DNA of 64,000 bases from Nocardia pneumoniae NBRC 100136 (GCF_000308755.1 NZ_BAGF01000017.1:62001-126000), one strand, 5' to 3'. Shown: positions 48,067 through 57,657, counted from the first letter of the stretch. Notes: generated from the letters alone by a model not told the origin. Translations and numbers: made by a program.

Positions 48067-48438
48067 ATGGCACGTCTCATGGGCGTCGACCTCCCGCGCG
48101 AGAAGCGCATGGAGATCGCACTGACCTACATTTTCGGCATTGGCCGTACCCGCTCCAAGGAGATCCTCGAGGCCACCGGCGTCAGCCCGGACCTGCGTTC
48201 GAAGGACCTCAGCGACGACGATCTCACGAAGCTGCGTGACTACATCGAGGCTTCCGAGTTCAAGGTCGAGGGTGACCTGCGCCGCGAGGTGCAGGCCGAT
48301 ATTCGCCGCAAGATCGAGATCGGCTGCTACCAGGGCCTGCGCCACCGTCGTGGCCTGCCCGTGCGTGGCCAGCGCACCAAGACCAACGCGCGCACCCGCA
48401 AGGGCCCGAAGCGCACCGTCGCCGGCAAGAAGAAGTAG
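48067..48438 (+). CDS. rpsM: 30S ribosomal protein S13
   Basis: The 123 residues start [20 protein letters not shown]. They carry the conserved [10 protein letters not shown] segment and a basic tail ([17 protein letters not shown]). S13 lies at the head of the 30S subunit, contacting P-site tRNA and the 50S bridges. It is followed by rpsK after 9 bp. Confidence 0.98.
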   Translation: MARLMGVDLPREKRMEIALTYIFGIGRTRSKEILEATGVSPDLRSKDLSDDDLTKLRDYIEASEFKVEGDLRREVQADIRRKIEIGCYQGLRHRRGLPVRGQRTKTNARTRKGPKRTVAGKKK

Positions 48439-48447
48439 GGATAACCG

Positions 48448-48861
48448 ATGCCTCCGAAGAGTCGGGCCGCGGGCCCGAAGAAGACCCAGAAGTCGCGTCG
48501 CCGGGACAAGAAGAACGTCCCGCACGGCAACGCGCACATCAAGAGCACGTTCAACAACACGATCGTGTCGATCACCGACCCGAACGGCAACGTCATCTCC
48601 TGGGCGTCGTCCGGTCACGTCGGCTTCAAGGGCTCGCGCAAGTCGACCCCGTTCGCCGCGCAGCTCGCCGCCGAGAACGCCGCCCGCAAGGCGCAGGAAC
48701 ACGGTGTGAAGAAGGTCGACGTGTTCGTGAAGGGCCCGGGTTCGGGCCGCGAGACCGCGATCCGCTCGCTGCAGGCCGCCGGCCTCGAGGTGGGCACGAT
48801 CTCCGATGTCACCCCGCAGCCGCACAACGGCTGCCGTCCGCCCAAGCGGCGTCGCGTCTAG
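48448..48861 (+). CDS. rpsK: 30S ribosomal protein S11
   Basis: The 137 residues include [19 protein letters not shown] and the C-terminal [13 protein letters not shown], both diagnostic of S11. S11 forms part of the 30S platform near the mRNA exit. The gene follows rpsM by 9 bp and precedes rpsD by 20 bp. Confidence 0.98.
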   Translation: MPPKSRAAGPKKTQKSRRRDKKNVPHGNAHIKSTFNNTIVSITDPNGNVISWASSGHVGFKGSRKSTPFAAQLAAENAARKAQEHGVKKVDVFVKGPGSGRETAIRSLQAAGLEVGTISDVTPQPHNGCRPPKRRRV

Positions 48862-48881
48862 CGGGAAAGGAACAGCGAACA

Positions 48882-49487
48882 ATGGCTCGTTACACAGGCC
48901 CTATCACCCGCAAGTCGCGTCGTCTGCGTGTCGACCTCGTCGGAGGCGACCAGGCGTTCGAGCGTCGCCCCTACCCGCCCGGCCAGCACGGCCGCGCGCG
49001 GATCAAGGAGAGCGAGTACCTGCTCCAGCTGCAGGAGAAGCAGAAGGCCCGCTTCTCCTACGGCGTCATGGAGAAGCAGTTCCGCCGGTACTACGAGGAG
49101 GCCAACCGCCTCAAGGGCAAGACCGGTGACAACCTGCTTCGCCTGCTCGAGACCCGCCTGGACAACGTGGTGTACCGCGCCGGTCTGGCCCGCACCCGCA
49201 GGCAGGCCCGCCAGCTGGTCAGCCACGGTCACTTCCTGGTGAACAACAAGAAGGTCGACGTTCCCAGCTTCCAGGTGACCCAGTACGACATCATCGATGT
49301 CAAGGAGAAGTCGCTCGGCACGCTGCCGTTCCAGGTGGCGCGGGAGACCCTCGGCGAGCGCCCGGTTCCGGGCTGGCTGCAGGTGATCCCGGGCCGGCTG
49401 CGGATCCTGGTCCATCAGCTGCCGGAGCGCGCCCAGATCGATGTGCCGCTGCAGGAACAGCTGATCGTCGAGTACTACTCCAAGTAG
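48882..49487 (+). CDS. rpsD: 30S ribosomal protein S4
   Basis: The 201 residues match S4: GPITRKSRRLRVDLVGGDQA at the start, an S4 RNA-binding domain near residues 93-155 (RLDNVVYRAGLARTRRQARQ) and a GWLQV...VEYYSK end. S4 nucleates 30S assembly and in many bacteria represses its own operon. The N-terminal zinc Cys residues found in some S4 forms are absent, as is usual for the C- paralogue. It is followed by a 149-bp gap with a strong hairpin. Confidence 0.98.
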   Translation: MARYTGPITRKSRRLRVDLVGGDQAFERRPYPPGQHGRARIKESEYLLQLQEKQKARFSYGVMEKQFRRYYEEANRLKGKTGDNLLRLLETRLDNVVYRAGLARTRRQARQLVSHGHFLVNNKKVDVPSFQVTQYDIIDVKEKSLGTLPFQVARETLGERPVPGWLQVIPGRLRILVHQLPERAQIDVPLQEQLIVEYYSK

Positions 49488-49547
49488 CCGCTCGGCGAGC
49501 CGCCCTGGATACCCGGGGCGGCATACGCGCACAGCACCGTGCTGCTG

Positions 49548-49582
49548 GTGCGTGATCACCCGGATATCGGGCGATCACGCAC
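49548..49582 (+). terminator. Hairpin between rpsD and rpoA
   Basis: A 10-bp stem (GTGCGTGATC / GATCACGCAC) is extended by a CCCG/CGGG inner stem. No T-run follows and rpoA lies just downstream. It may thus be an attenuator, a processing site or an S4-responsive element rather than a full terminator. Confidence 0.5.
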
Positions 49583-49636
49583 AACCCCTGAGACGAGGCG
49601 TCAAATAGCGGGCGCCCAAAAAGGAGGATGATCCTA

Positions 49637-50695
49637 ATGCTGATTTCACAGCGTCCGACGCTGACCGAAGAGGTCGTCGCCGAGAATCGCTCGAAGTTCA
49701 CCATCGAACCGCTCGAGCCGGGCTTCGGTTACACCCTCGGCAACTCGCTGCGGCGTACCCTGCTGTCCTCGATTCCGGGGGCCGCGGTCACGAGCATCCG
49801 CATCGACGGCGTCCTGCACGAGTTCACCACCGTTCCCGGGGTGAAGGAGGATGTCACCGACATCATCCTGAACCTCAAGGGCCTGGTCGTGTCCTCGGAG
49901 GAGGACGAGCCGGTCACGATGTACGTGCGCAAGCAGGGCCCTGGCACCGTCACCGCCGGTGACATCGTCCCGCCCAGCGGCGTCGTGGTGCACAACCCGG
50001 ACATGCACATCGCCACCCTGAACGACAAGGGCAAGCTGGAGATCGAGCTCGTCGTCGAGCGCGGTCGCGGTTACGTCCCCGCCGTGCAGAACAAGGCGTC
50101 CGGCGCGGAAATCGGCCGGATCCCGGTGGACTCGATCTACTCGCCGGTGCTCAAGGTGACCTACAAGGTCGAGGCCACCCGTGTCGAGCAGCGCACCGAC
50201 TTCGACCGGCTCATCCTGGACGTGGAGACCAAGAACTCCATCAGCGCGCGGGACGCGCTCGCCTCGGCGGGCAAGACCCTGGTCGAGCTCTTCGGCCTGG
50301 CCCGCGAGCTGAACGTCGAAGCCGAAGGCATCGAGATCGGCCCCTCGCCGGCCGAGGCGGACCACATCGCCTCGTTCGGTCTGCCGATCGAAGACCTGGA
50401 CCTCACCGTCCGGTCCTACAACTGCCTCAAGCGCGAGGGTGTGCACACGGTGGGCGAGCTGGTCGCCCGCACCGAGTCGGATCTGCTGGACATTCGCAAC
50501 TTCGGCCAGAAGTCCATCGACGAGGTCAAGGTCAAGCTGCACGCGCTCGGCCTCTCGCTGAAGGACAGCCCGGCGTCGTTCGATCCGTCCAGCGTGGTCG
50601 GCTACGACGCGAGCACCGGGACGTGGAGCGACAGCGGCACGTTCAGTGACACCGATGGCGGCGAGCAGGACTACGCCGAAACCGAACAGCTCTAG
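49637..50695 (+). CDS. rpoA: RNA polymerase alpha subunit
   Basis: The start at ATG 49637 is chosen over the longer frame at 49628. It follows AAGGAGG by 9 bp and gives the mycobacterial N-terminus ([12 protein letters not shown]). The 352 residues contain the dimerisation domain ([20 protein letters not shown]) and the alpha-CTD ([33 protein letters not shown]). The tail ends QDYAETEQL as in mycobacteria. Confidence 0.98.
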   Translation: MLISQRPTLTEEVVAENRSKFTIEPLEPGFGYTLGNSLRRTLLSSIPGAAVTSIRIDGVLHEFTTVPGVKEDVTDIILNLKGLVVSSEEDEPVTMYVRKQGPGTVTAGDIVPPSGVVVHNPDMHIATLNDKGKLEIELVVERGRGYVPAVQNKASGAEIGRIPVDSIYSPVLKVTYKVEATRVEQRTDFDRLILDVETKNSISARDALASAGKTLVELFGLARELNVEAEGIEIGPSPAEADHIASFGLPIEDLDLTVRSYNCLKREGVHTVGELVARTESDLLDIRNFGQKSIDEVKVKLHALGLSLKDSPASFDPSSVVGYDASTGTWSDSGTFSDTDGGEQDYAETEQL

Positions 50696-50745
50696 GCCGT
50701 CGGGGTAGGCTCCCCGGACCGGCCTCTCACAAGGAGAACCACACA

Positions 50746-51252
50746 ATGCCCAAGCCCAAGAAGGGTGCCCGCTTCGGCGGGTCGGCGACGCACCAGAAGG
50801 CGATCTTCGCCAATCTGGCCACGGCGCTCTTCGAGCACGGCCGGATCACCACCACCGAGGCCAAGGCCAAGGCCGTGCGCCCGTACGCGGAGAAGCTGAT
50901 CACCAAGGCGAAGGCCGGCACGCTGGCCGACCGTCGCGAGGTGCTCAAGGTGATCCGCAACAAGGACGTCGTGCACTCGCTCTTCGAGCAGATCGGCCCG
51001 TCGTTCGAGGGGCGCGAGGGTGGCTACACCCGCATCACCAAGACGCTGCCGCGCAAGGGTGACAACGCGCCGATGGCGATCATCGAGCTGGTCCGGGAGA
51101 AGACCGTGACCAACGAGGCCGATCGCGCTCGCCGCGTCGCCGCGTCGAAGAAGACCGAGGAGGCTCCGGCCGCCGAGGTCGTCGAGGAGAAGGTCGACGA
51201 GGCCGTTGCTTCGGTTGGCGACGGGGTGGCCGAGTACAAGAAGGACGCCTGA
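50746..51252 (+). CDS. rplQ: 50S ribosomal protein L17
   Basis: The 168 residues begin [20 protein letters not shown] and carry the L17 core ([19 protein letters not shown]). An acidic actinobacterial C-terminal extension ([16 protein letters not shown]) follows. L17 sits at the peptide exit tunnel of the 50S subunit. AAGGAG lies upstream of the ATG. Confidence 0.98.
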   Translation: MPKPKKGARFGGSATHQKAIFANLATALFEHGRITTTEAKAKAVRPYAEKLITKAKAGTLADRREVLKVIRNKDVVHSLFEQIGPSFEGREGGYTRITKTLPRKGDNAPMAIIELVREKTVTNEADRARRVAASKKTEEAPAAEVVEEKVDEAVASVGDGVAEYKKDA

Positions 51253-51310
51253 GATCCTCCCCGCGCGTTGTGCGGGGTGGTCTCCGACATCCCGTCGGAG
51301 TTCTCGAACG

Positions 51311-51353
51311 AGCCCGCCCACCCGTTCCCGGGTCGGCGGGCTTGTTCGTGTTG
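51311..51353 (+). terminator. Possible terminator after rplQ
   Basis: An 8-bp outer stem (AGCCCGCC at 51311 / GGCGGGCT at 51335) with an inner ACCC/GGGT pairing is followed by TGTTCGTGTT. It lies in the 200-bp gap between rplQ and truA and may separate or attenuate truA. Confidence 0.55.
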
Positions 51354-51453
51354 TCGAGGAGATCGTTGTGGGCGAGCGTCAGCGAGTGAACCGACGGCAC
51401 AGCGTCCGGTCGCGCACGACGGAGCTGAGCGTCGGTGAGGGGAGGTCGTGAGC

Positions 51454-52389
51454 GTGGCGGATACGGTGGATTCGATCGTGCCGTCGGAATCGGCTCCCGG
51501 GTCGGCGCTGTTCGACGCAGGGCGAACGCCGGATGCGGCCGCAGCGGCACAGGATGCCATGCGATCGACGGCGCGGGTTCGGCTGGACATCTCCTACGAT
51601 GGCACCGATTTCCTCGGATGGGCGCGACAGCCGGGCCTGCGCACCGTGCAGGGGGTCTTGGAGGACTCGCTGAGCAAGGTGTTCCGTGAGCCGATCCAGC
51701 TGACCGTGGCGGGGCGCACGGACGCGGGCGTGCACGCCGAGGGACAGGTCGCGCATTTCGACACGTCCGGCGACCTGGACGCGGACAAGCTGGTGCACCG
51801 GATGGCGCGGTTCCTCCCGAAGGATGTGCGGATCAGGCAGGCGCGGCTGGTCCCGCCGGAGTTCGACGCCCGGTTCTCCGCCGTCCGCCGCCACTACGTC
51901 TACCGATTGACCACCGCACCGTACGGCGCGGAGCCGTTGCAGGCGCGCAGCGTGGTCGCGTGCCGGTCGGGCGTCGACTTGGCGGCCATGCGCGCTGCGT
52001 CGCGAGAACTGCTGGGTCTGCATGATTTCGCCGCGTTCTGCCGCCGCAGGGACGGCGCGACGACGGTCCGCGAGCTGCAGCGGTTCGACTGGGTGCGGGA
52101 GGGTGAGCTGCTGCTCGCCTACGTCAGCGCCGACGCGTTCTGCTGGTCGATGGTTCGTAGCCTGGTCGGCGCGGTGCTCGCGGTCGGCGAGAGGCGCCGC
52201 GGTCCGCAATGGGTGAGCGAGCTGTTGCGCCAGACGGAGCGGTCCAGCGCGGTCACCGTCGCTCCCGCCCACGGCCTGAGTCTGATCGGCGTCGACTATC
52301 CCGCGGACGGTGAGCTGGCCGCCCGCAACGCGCAGACGCGTGAGATGCGGTCGGTCCCGGTCCCGGACGCGGGTTGCTGCGGCGATTGA
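51454..52389 (+). CDS. truA: tRNA pseudouridine(38-40) synthase TruA
   Basis: The core has [20 protein letters not shown] near the start and [12 protein letters not shown] with the catalytic Asp. It continues with [12 protein letters not shown] and ends [15 protein letters not shown] 51454 is preferred because GGAGG is 8 bp upstream; GTG 51448 is only 2 bp away. This leaves a 35-residue disordered N-terminal extension, so a start at ATG 51559 ([15 protein letters not shown]) is also possible. TruA modifies the tRNA anticodon arm, and its place after rplQ is conserved. Confidence 0.93.
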   Translation: MADTVDSIVPSESAPGSALFDAGRTPDAAAAAQDAMRSTARVRLDISYDGTDFLGWARQPGLRTVQGVLEDSLSKVFREPIQLTVAGRTDAGVHAEGQVAHFDTSGDLDADKLVHRMARFLPKDVRIRQARLVPPEFDARFSAVRRHYVYRLTTAPYGAEPLQARSVVACRSGVDLAAMRAASRELLGLHDFAAFCRRRDGATTVRELQRFDWVREGELLLAYVSADAFCWSMVRSLVGAVLAVGERRRGPQWVSELLRQTERSSAVTVAPAHGLSLIGVDYPADGELAARNAQTREMRSVPVPDAGCCGD

Positions 52390-52396
52390 CAAAGGA

Positions 52397-52426
52397 CTAC
52401 CCGCACCCATGCGCGGGTGCGGGTAG
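52397..52426. terminator. Bidirectional terminator between truA and hsp20
   Basis: A perfect 12-bp stem (CTACCCGCACCC / GGGTGCGGGTAG) with a 6-nt loop lies between convergent genes. Confidence 0.8.
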
Positions 52427-52434
52427 CGCGGCGG

Positions 52435-52914
52435 TCACTTCGAGGCTTGCCCAGGTTGCGGCGACTGCTGGGACTGCGTCGATGCTTCGATCGTCCTCGG
52501 TTCCTGGGACGCCCCGGAGATCGAGATGCGGCGCGGCTTGGCGCGCTCGGCGATGGGGATCGTCACCGACAGCACACCGTTGTTGTAGGTCGCGCTGATC
52601 CGGTCGGCGTCCACGTTCTCGCCGAGGGACAGCTGACGCATGAAGGTGCCCGCGAAGCGCTCGGAGGCGATCCACTGGACGCCTTCCTCACTCGGAACGG
52701 TGCGCTGCGCGCGGAGGGTGAGCGTGCCGCTGTCGACACTGACATCGATCGAGCCGGGGTCGACCCCGGGCAGGTCCGCGTTCAACACGTAGTGATCTCC
52801 CGCTTTGAAAAGATCCATCGGCATGAATCGCGGTGCGCGAGCCGTTCCGGTTGTTTCGCCGAGCAACTGGCGGGCGACGGTGTCGATGTCATGGAATGGA
52901 TCGAATCTGATCAC
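52435..52914 (-). CDS. Small heat-shock protein, Hsp20/alpha-crystallin family
   Basis: The start is set at GTG 52914 (IRFDPFHDIDTVARQL), because the sequence ahead of it contains GGAGGTGATC, an ideal anti-16S match. The longer frame starts with an ATG that lies just upstream of that site. The 159 residues have the alpha-crystallin core (HYVLNADLPGVDPGSIDVSV, then FMRQLSLGENVDADRISATY, NNGVLSVTIPIAE) and a Gln/Ser-rich tail. Hsp20 proteins are ATP-independent holdases. No HAIR or CIRCE element was identified upstream. Confidence 0.92.
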   Translation of the reverse strand: MIRFDPFHDIDTVARQLLGETTGTARAPRFMPMDLFKAGDHYVLNADLPGVDPGSIDVSVDSGTLTLRAQRTVPSEEGVQWIASERFAGTFMRQLSLGENVDADRISATYNNGVLSVTIPIAERAKPRRISISGASQEPRTIEASTQSQQSPQPGQASK

Positions 52915-53087
52915 AGCGATCACCTCCATTTCCTAGTGGTGACGCCTGCCACGGCGGCGGGCGCCGATAGCTGTGCAATTTTCACGGTAGCTCGCTCCTG
53001 TCGAGCTCGCTTCGTCCTGTTGGGGCGAAGTGGCGCGTCGTCCACCGACCCGGAATAGCCGTCCGCGGACCAGTGTTGGCTCCGGAC

Positions 53088-53921
53088 ATGGCATTCGAGA
53101 GTCTCGGACGGGTCGGAGTGTGGCGCGCGTACAACGGGTTCAGCCCGCAGGACGCGCGGGAGTTGGAGCAGCTGGGTTACGGCACGCTGTGGTTGGGAGC
53201 CTCGCCGCCGGCGGATCTGGCGGTGGTCGAACCGCTGCTGGAGGCGACCGAAACGATCACCGTGGCAAGCAGCATCGTGAATATCTGGGCAGTGTCGGCG
53301 AAGGAAGCGGCCGACTCCTTCCATCGGATCGAGGCGCGGTTCCCCGGCCGGTTCCTGCTCGGCATCGGTGCGGGCCACCCCGAGCACACCGGTGAGTACC
53401 GCAAGCCCTACGACGCGCTGGTGGAGTACCTCGACGAACTGGACGCGGCGGGTGTGCCCGCCGAGCGTCGCGCGGTGGCGGCACTCGGGCCGCGCGTGCT
53501 GAAACTGGCCGCCGAGCGGTCCGCGGGCCCGCTGCCGTACTTCGTGCCGTCGGCGCACACGGCGAAGGCGCGCGAGATCGTCGGCCCGGACGCGTTGCTG
53601 GCGACCGAGCACAAGGTGGTGCTGACCGACGACGCTCGTACGGCGCACACCGTCGCCGACGAGACCGTCGGGTTCTATCTTGGCCTGACCAACTACGTGT
53701 CGAACCTGCGCCGATTCGGTTTCACCGACGCCGATCTCACCACCCCGCCCAGCGACCGGCTGTTCGACGCCGTCATCGCGCACGGCACGCCGGAGCGGAT
53801 CGTCGCCCGGCTGTCGGAACATCTGGACGCCGGCGCCGACCACGTCGCGGTGCAGATCCTCGGCGACAACTACCTCGCCGCGCTGCGCACCCTCGCACCG
53901 CTGCTCACCGCGCGATCCTGA
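53088..53921 (+). CDS. LLM-class F420-dependent oxidoreductase
   Basis: About 277 residues from ATG 53088. The TTG at 53073 is a weaker alternative. The pattern LEQLGYGTLWLGASPP, then ATETITVASSIVNIW, then FPGRFLLGIGAGHPEHTGEY, and a late HLDAGADHVAVQIL, matches the luciferase-like monooxygenase fold. These enzymes in actinobacteria mostly use cofactor F420, and this one resembles the short TIGR03620-type members. The substrate is unknown. It stands alone and is closed by a strong terminator. Confidence 0.85.
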   Translation: MAFESLGRVGVWRAYNGFSPQDARELEQLGYGTLWLGASPPADLAVVEPLLEATETITVASSIVNIWAVSAKEAADSFHRIEARFPGRFLLGIGAGHPEHTGEYRKPYDALVEYLDELDAAGVPAERRAVAALGPRVLKLAAERSAGPLPYFVPSAHTAKAREIVGPDALLATEHKVVLTDDARTAHTVADETVGFYLGLTNYVSNLRRFGFTDADLTTPPSDRLFDAVIAHGTPERIVARLSEHLDAGADHVAVQILGDNYLAALRTLAPLLTARS

Positions 53922-53940
53922 GCGTCGATTCGAGTCTCCT

Positions 53941-53976
53941 CCGGCCCTCGGCATCCGCCGAGGGCCGGACCTTTTC
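53941..53976 (+). terminator. Rho-independent terminator of the LLM oxidoreductase gene
   Basis: A perfect 12-bp stem (CCGGCCCTCGGC / GCCGAGGGCCGG) with loop ATCC is followed by ACCTTTTC. Confidence 0.9.
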
Positions 53977-53989
53977 TCCCGCCTCGCGG

Positions 53990-54021
53990 CGATCGTCCTA
54001 AGGGAGTGTTAGGAACGATCG
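53990..54021. promoter_or_regulatory. Palindromic site upstream of the MHS permease
   Basis: The arms CGATCGT-CCTAA and TTAGG-A-ACGATCG are complementary except for one extra base and flank GGGAGTG. The site lies 79 bp before the permease GTG, after the upstream terminator. It is a good candidate operator for a dimeric regulator. Confidence 0.5.
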
Positions 54022-54099
54022 AGAGCCATTCCGCGGTTCTTGTGACTGCCGACACACTGATCTCGACGACGCGATGGGGCGTCGAAAGAAGGAGATCTT

Positions 54100-55500
54100 G
54101 TGACTACGACACAGCCCGTGGGCGAGCGCCGAGTGGTCGCGAATGTTTTGCGCGGTTCCATCGGCAACCTCGTCGAGTGGTACGACTGGTATGTCTACGC
54201 CGCGTTCAGCGTGTACTTCGCGAAGACGTTCTTCCCCAAGGACGACCCGACAGCGCAGTTGCTGTCCACCGCCGCCGTCTTCGCGGTCGGCTTCCTGATG
54301 CGCCCGATCGGCGGGTGGGCGCTGGGCCGTTACGCGGACCGGTTCGGGCGCCGATCGGCGCTGACCCTCTCGGTGACCGTGATGGCGGCCGGTTCCCTGC
54401 TGATCGCGGTGACGCCCGGCTATCAGAGCATCGGCCTGGCCGCCCCGGCGCTGCTGCTGGTCGCCCGGTTGCTCCAGGGTCTGTCGGTCGGCGGCGAGTA
54501 CGCCACCAGCGCGACGTACCTGTCCGAGGTGGCCTCGGCGGGCAGGCGCGGGTTCTACTCCAGCTTCCAGTACGTGACGCTGGTGGCCGGACAGCTCGTC
54601 GCGCTGGGCGTGCAGATCGTGTTGCAGCAGTTCCTCGACGCGGCCCAGATGAACGACTGGGGCTGGCGGATTCCCTTCGTGATCGGCGCTGCCGGTGCGC
54701 TGATCGTGATGTGGCTGCGGCGCGGCATGGACGAGTCCGAGCAGTTCCGCGCCGCATCCGGGCAGACGCCGGCGCAGGCCGCGGAGGCTTCCCCGGGGCG
54801 CAACTCGCGCGGTTCGCTGCGCATCCTGCTGCGCTACCCGCGGGAATGTCTGCTCGTGATCGGGCTGACGCTGGGCGGAACGGTCGCGTTCTACACCTAC
54901 ACGACCTACATGCAGAAGTTCATGATCAACACCTCCGGCATCTCCAAGTCGACCGTGGCGTGGATCAACTTCATCGCGTTGCTGGTCTTCGTGGTGCTGC
55001 AGCCGTTGGCCGGTGCCCTGTCGGACCGGGTGGGGCGGCGCAAGCTGCTGATCTTCTTCGGCGTGTCGGGCACCGTGCTGACCGTGCCGATCATGACCGT
55101 GCTCGCGCGGACCACCAATCCGGTCGCCGCGTGGGGTCTGATGATGGCGGCTCTGGTCATCATCACGGGATACACCTCGATCAACGCGATCGTGAAGGCC
55201 GAGCTGTTCCCGACCAGGATCCGCGCGCTCGGGGTGGGGCTGCCCTACGCGCTGACCGTCGCGATCTTCGGCGGCACCGCGGAGACGATCGCGCTGGCGC
55301 TGAAGAAGGCGGGCCACGAGTCGCTGTACTTCTGGTACGTGGCGGGGTGCATCGCTGTCTCCCTGGTCACCTACTACTTCATGCGGGAGACCTCGACCTC
55401 GTCGACGATCGACGCGGGCGAGCCCACCGCGGACGCCGATACCGGGTCCGGCGGCGCGGTGGCCGAGCCGGGACGACCGTTGGTCACCGTGCGTGACTGA
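54100..55500 (+). CDS. MFS transporter, metabolite:H+ symporter (MHS) family
   Basis: The GTG start follows AAGGAGA. The 466 residues contain twelve hydrophobic helices. The MHS-type opening is GSIGNLVEWYDWYVYAAFSV. Two MFS loop motifs are seen, ALGRYADRFGRRSAL and LSDRVGRRKLL, with ARLLQGLSVGGEYATSATYL between. This family includes alpha-ketoglutarate, citrate and proline/betaine permeases, and a carboxylate substrate is the best guess. The gene ends just before a two-component system and a TAXI-type binding protein, which may report on the same solute. Confidence 0.9.
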   Translation: MTTTQPVGERRVVANVLRGSIGNLVEWYDWYVYAAFSVYFAKTFFPKDDPTAQLLSTAAVFAVGFLMRPIGGWALGRYADRFGRRSALTLSVTVMAAGSLLIAVTPGYQSIGLAAPALLLVARLLQGLSVGGEYATSATYLSEVASAGRRGFYSSFQYVTLVAGQLVALGVQIVLQQFLDAAQMNDWGWRIPFVIGAAGALIVMWLRRGMDESEQFRAASGQTPAQAAEASPGRNSRGSLRILLRYPRECLLVIGLTLGGTVAFYTYTTYMQKFMINTSGISKSTVAWINFIALLVFVVLQPLAGALSDRVGRRKLLIFFGVSGTVLTVPIMTVLARTTNPVAAWGLMMAALVIITGYTSINAIVKAELFPTRIRALGVGLPYALTVAIFGGTAETIALALKKAGHESLYFWYVAGCIAVSLVTYYFMRETSTSSTIDAGEPTADADTGSGGAVAEPGRPLVTVRD

Positions 55501-55510
55501 CCGCCCGGCA

Positions 55511-55549
55511 CACGCGCCGATCCGCCCGCTGTGGGAGGATCGGCGCGTG
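55511..55549 (+). promoter_or_regulatory. Hairpin covering the response-regulator start codon
   Basis: CACGCGCCGATCC (55511-55523) is perfectly complementary to GGATCGGCGCGTG (55537-55549). The latter contains part of the Shine-Dalgarno and the GTG start. Folding in mRNA would hide the start. It could couple translation to the upstream permease or act as a cis switch. The loop holds the rest of the GGGAGG. Confidence 0.6.
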
Positions 55550-56206
55550 CGGCTTGCGGTGGTCGAGGACGACGACGGCGTGGGAGACGCGCTGGTCGAA
55601 GCGCTGATCGCCCGCGGTTACCGCGCCGAACGCAAGCGCCGCGGCGCGGATCTGCTGATCGCGCATCGCGAGTACGACGCGGTCATCCTCGACCTCGGCC
55701 TGCCCGACGGCGACGGCCTGCAGGTGCTGCGCAGACTGCGCGAGGTGAGCTCGGTGCCGGTGCTGATCCTGACCGCGCGCAGCGACGAACGCTCGATCGT
55801 GCGCGGCCTGCGCGGCGGCGCCGACGACTATCTGGTGAAGCCGCCGCGGATCGCGGAGCTGGTCGCGCGGCTGGAGACGGTGACGCGGCGGGCCGCGGCC
55901 GCGGCGCGGCAGGAGCGATCGGTGGTGGTCACCGGTGACGTGCGGGTCGACCTCGGCGCCCGGGTGGTCGAGGTGGCCGGTGAGCCGGTGCCGTTGACCC
56001 AGAAGGAATTCGAGTTGGTCGAGGCGCTGGTGGAACGGCCGGGCGCCGCGGTGAGCCGTCAGCAGCTGATGGACCGCATCTGGGGTGACGCCTTCGTCGC
56101 GGTGTCGCGTTCGCTGGACGTGCACATGACCGGCTTGCGGGCGAAGCTGAATCGGCCGGGACTGATCACCACGATCCGCGGTTACGGATATCGGTGGGGG
56201 CAGTGA
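55547..56206 (+). CDS. OmpR/PhoB-family response regulator
   Basis: GTG 55547 is preferred over the upstream GTG at 55493. It follows GGGAGGAT and gives the canonical RLAVVEDDDGVGDALVEALI start. The receiver has phospho-acceptor Asp in VILDLGLPDGDG, a Thr in LTARSD and Lys in DYLVKPP. The winged-helix effector is at the C-terminus (LTQKEFELVEALVERPGAAV, then RSLDVHMTGLRAKL, IRGYGYRW). It is partnered with the sensor kinase 29 bp downstream. Confidence 0.92.
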   Translation: MRLAVVEDDDGVGDALVEALIARGYRAERKRRGADLLIAHREYDAVILDLGLPDGDGLQVLRRLREVSSVPVLILTARSDERSIVRGLRGGADDYLVKPPRIAELVARLETVTRRAAAAARQERSVVVTGDVRVDLGARVVEVAGEPVPLTQKEFELVEALVERPGAAVSRQQLMDRIWGDAFVAVSRSLDVHMTGLRAKLNRPGLITTIRGYGYRWGQ

Positions 56207-56235
56207 CCGCACTGCCCGCGGGCCGGAGGTAGGTC

Positions 56236-57657
56236 GTGCGGCGTCGCTTGCTCGTCGCGCTGACGGTGTTCGCGGCCATCGCGGTGCTGGCGTTCGCGGT
56301 GCCGCTGTCGCTGACCATCGCGACCAGCCGCACCCAGCAGCTGGTGCTGGCCCGCTCCGGGGACGCCGACCGCTTCGCCACCCTCGCCGACGACGCCGTC
56401 ACCGCCGGGGACACCCGCGCGCTGGCCGACGAGGTGCTGCGCTATCACGAGCTGTACGGCGAGAACGTGCTGGTCGTCGACGCCAGGGGCGCGACGACGG
56501 TCAACGCGGGGGCGGACGTGACCGATCCCGGCATCGTCGCGGCGGTGGCGGCCGCGCGCCGTAATCAGCGTCCGCACACGGTGGACAAGCTGACGCCGTG
56601 GGGCGCTCCGACCATGCTCGTCGCGCGGCCGGTCGGCACCGGAGTGCAGGTGAACGGCGCCGTGGTGATCGAAGCGTCCACGGCGCGCGCTCGCGGCGAC
56701 ATCGCGCGGGCCTGGGCGGTGATCGTGCTGGGCGGCGTGGTGGCGATGGCGCTGTTCATGCTGCTCGCGGTGACGCTGAGCCGCTGGGTGCTGCGGCCGC
56801 TGTCGGCACTGTCGCGCGCGGTCGCGGAGTTGACCGCGACGCTGCCGAAACCGCGTGCGGACAGCGTCGCGCCGGTGTCGATCGCGGGCAGGTACGGCGG
56901 GCCGCCGGAGATGCGGGCGGTCGCGGAGTCCTTCGACGCGATGGCCCGCGCCGTCGCCGATTCGGCCGACGCGCAGCGCCAGCTCGTCGCCGACACCGCA
57001 CATGCGATGCGCAACCCGCTGGCCGCGTTGACCATCCGGCTCGATTCCTTGGCCCCAGCGATCCCCGCGAGCGCGGCGGGCACCTTCCGCGGCGCGGGCG
57101 CCGAAGTCGATCGCCTGACCGCGCTGCTCGACGGGCTGCTCAGCCTCGCCGTCGCGGAAACGCCCGCGGCGTTCGACGTCACGCGCGCCGCCGAGGCCGA
57201 CAACCAGTGCGACGCCGTCCAGGTGGTCGCCGACCGCTTCGACGCATGGTGCTCGGCGTTCGAGGCGGCGGGGCAGCGGTTGCGCGTCGCGTCCGCACCC
57301 GCGCATGCGGAGGTCGCGGTCCCCGCCGATGTGCTCGCGCAGATCCTGGACGTGCCGCTGAGCAACGCGACGCGCTACGCGGGACCGGGCACGCACACCG
57401 AGCTGAGCGTCGTCGCGGAGCCGGGCTGGGTCGCGGTCAGCGTCCGCGACGACGGCCCCGGTGTGCGGGCCGACGAGATCGACAAGCTCACCACCCGTTT
57501 CTTCCGCGGCTCCTCCGCCGGCGCCGGTGGCTCCGGGCTCGGTTTGCCGATCGCCGCGGCGCTGGCGCAGGCGCGCGGCGGCACGCTCACGGTCGAGGCG
57601 GTGCATCCGCATGGTCTCGCGGTCGGTGTCCGATTGCCCGCGGCGGAGGTGCGATGA
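56236..57657 (+). CDS. Sensor histidine kinase
   Basis: The GTG start gives 473 residues. An N-terminal helix (LLVALTVFAAIAVLAFAVPL) and a second (AWAVIVLGGVVAMALFMLLA, near residue 155) flank an extracytoplasmic sensor. HAMP and dimerisation helix follow, with the phospho-His in DTAHAMRNPLAAL. The ATPase lobe has an N-box (PLSNATRYAG), DDGPGV and GGSGLGLPIAA. Its stop overlaps the TAXI gene start by ATGA. That suggests the binding protein and the kinase sensor work together at the membrane. Confidence 0.92.
   Translation: MRRRLLVALTVFAAIAVLAFAVPLSLTIATSRTQQLVLARSGDADRFATLADDAVTAGDTRALADEVLRYHELYGENVLVVDARGATTVNAGADVTDPGIVAAVAAARRNQRPHTVDKLTPWGAPTMLVARPVGTGVQVNGAVVIEASTARARGDIARAWAVIVLGGVVAMALFMLLAVTLSRWVLRPLSALSRAVAELTATLPKPRADSVAPVSIAGRYGGPPEMRAVAESFDAMARAVADSADAQRQLVADTAHAMRNPLAALTIRLDSLAPAIPASAAGTFRGAGAEVDRLTALLDGLLSLAVAETPAAFDVTRAAEADNQCDAVQVVADRFDAWCSAFEAAGQRLRVASAPAHAEVAVPADVLAQILDVPLSNATRYAGPGTHTELSVVAEPGWVAVSVRDDGPGVRADEIDKLTTRFFRGSSAGAGGSGLGLPIAAALAQARGGTLTVEAVHPHGLAVGVRLPAAEVR

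Noticed and set aside
56598..57653. Upstream part of the 696-residue frame containing the TAXI gene
   Set aside because: It is antiphase sequence inside the histidine-kinase gene. The lipoprotein signal starts at 57654.
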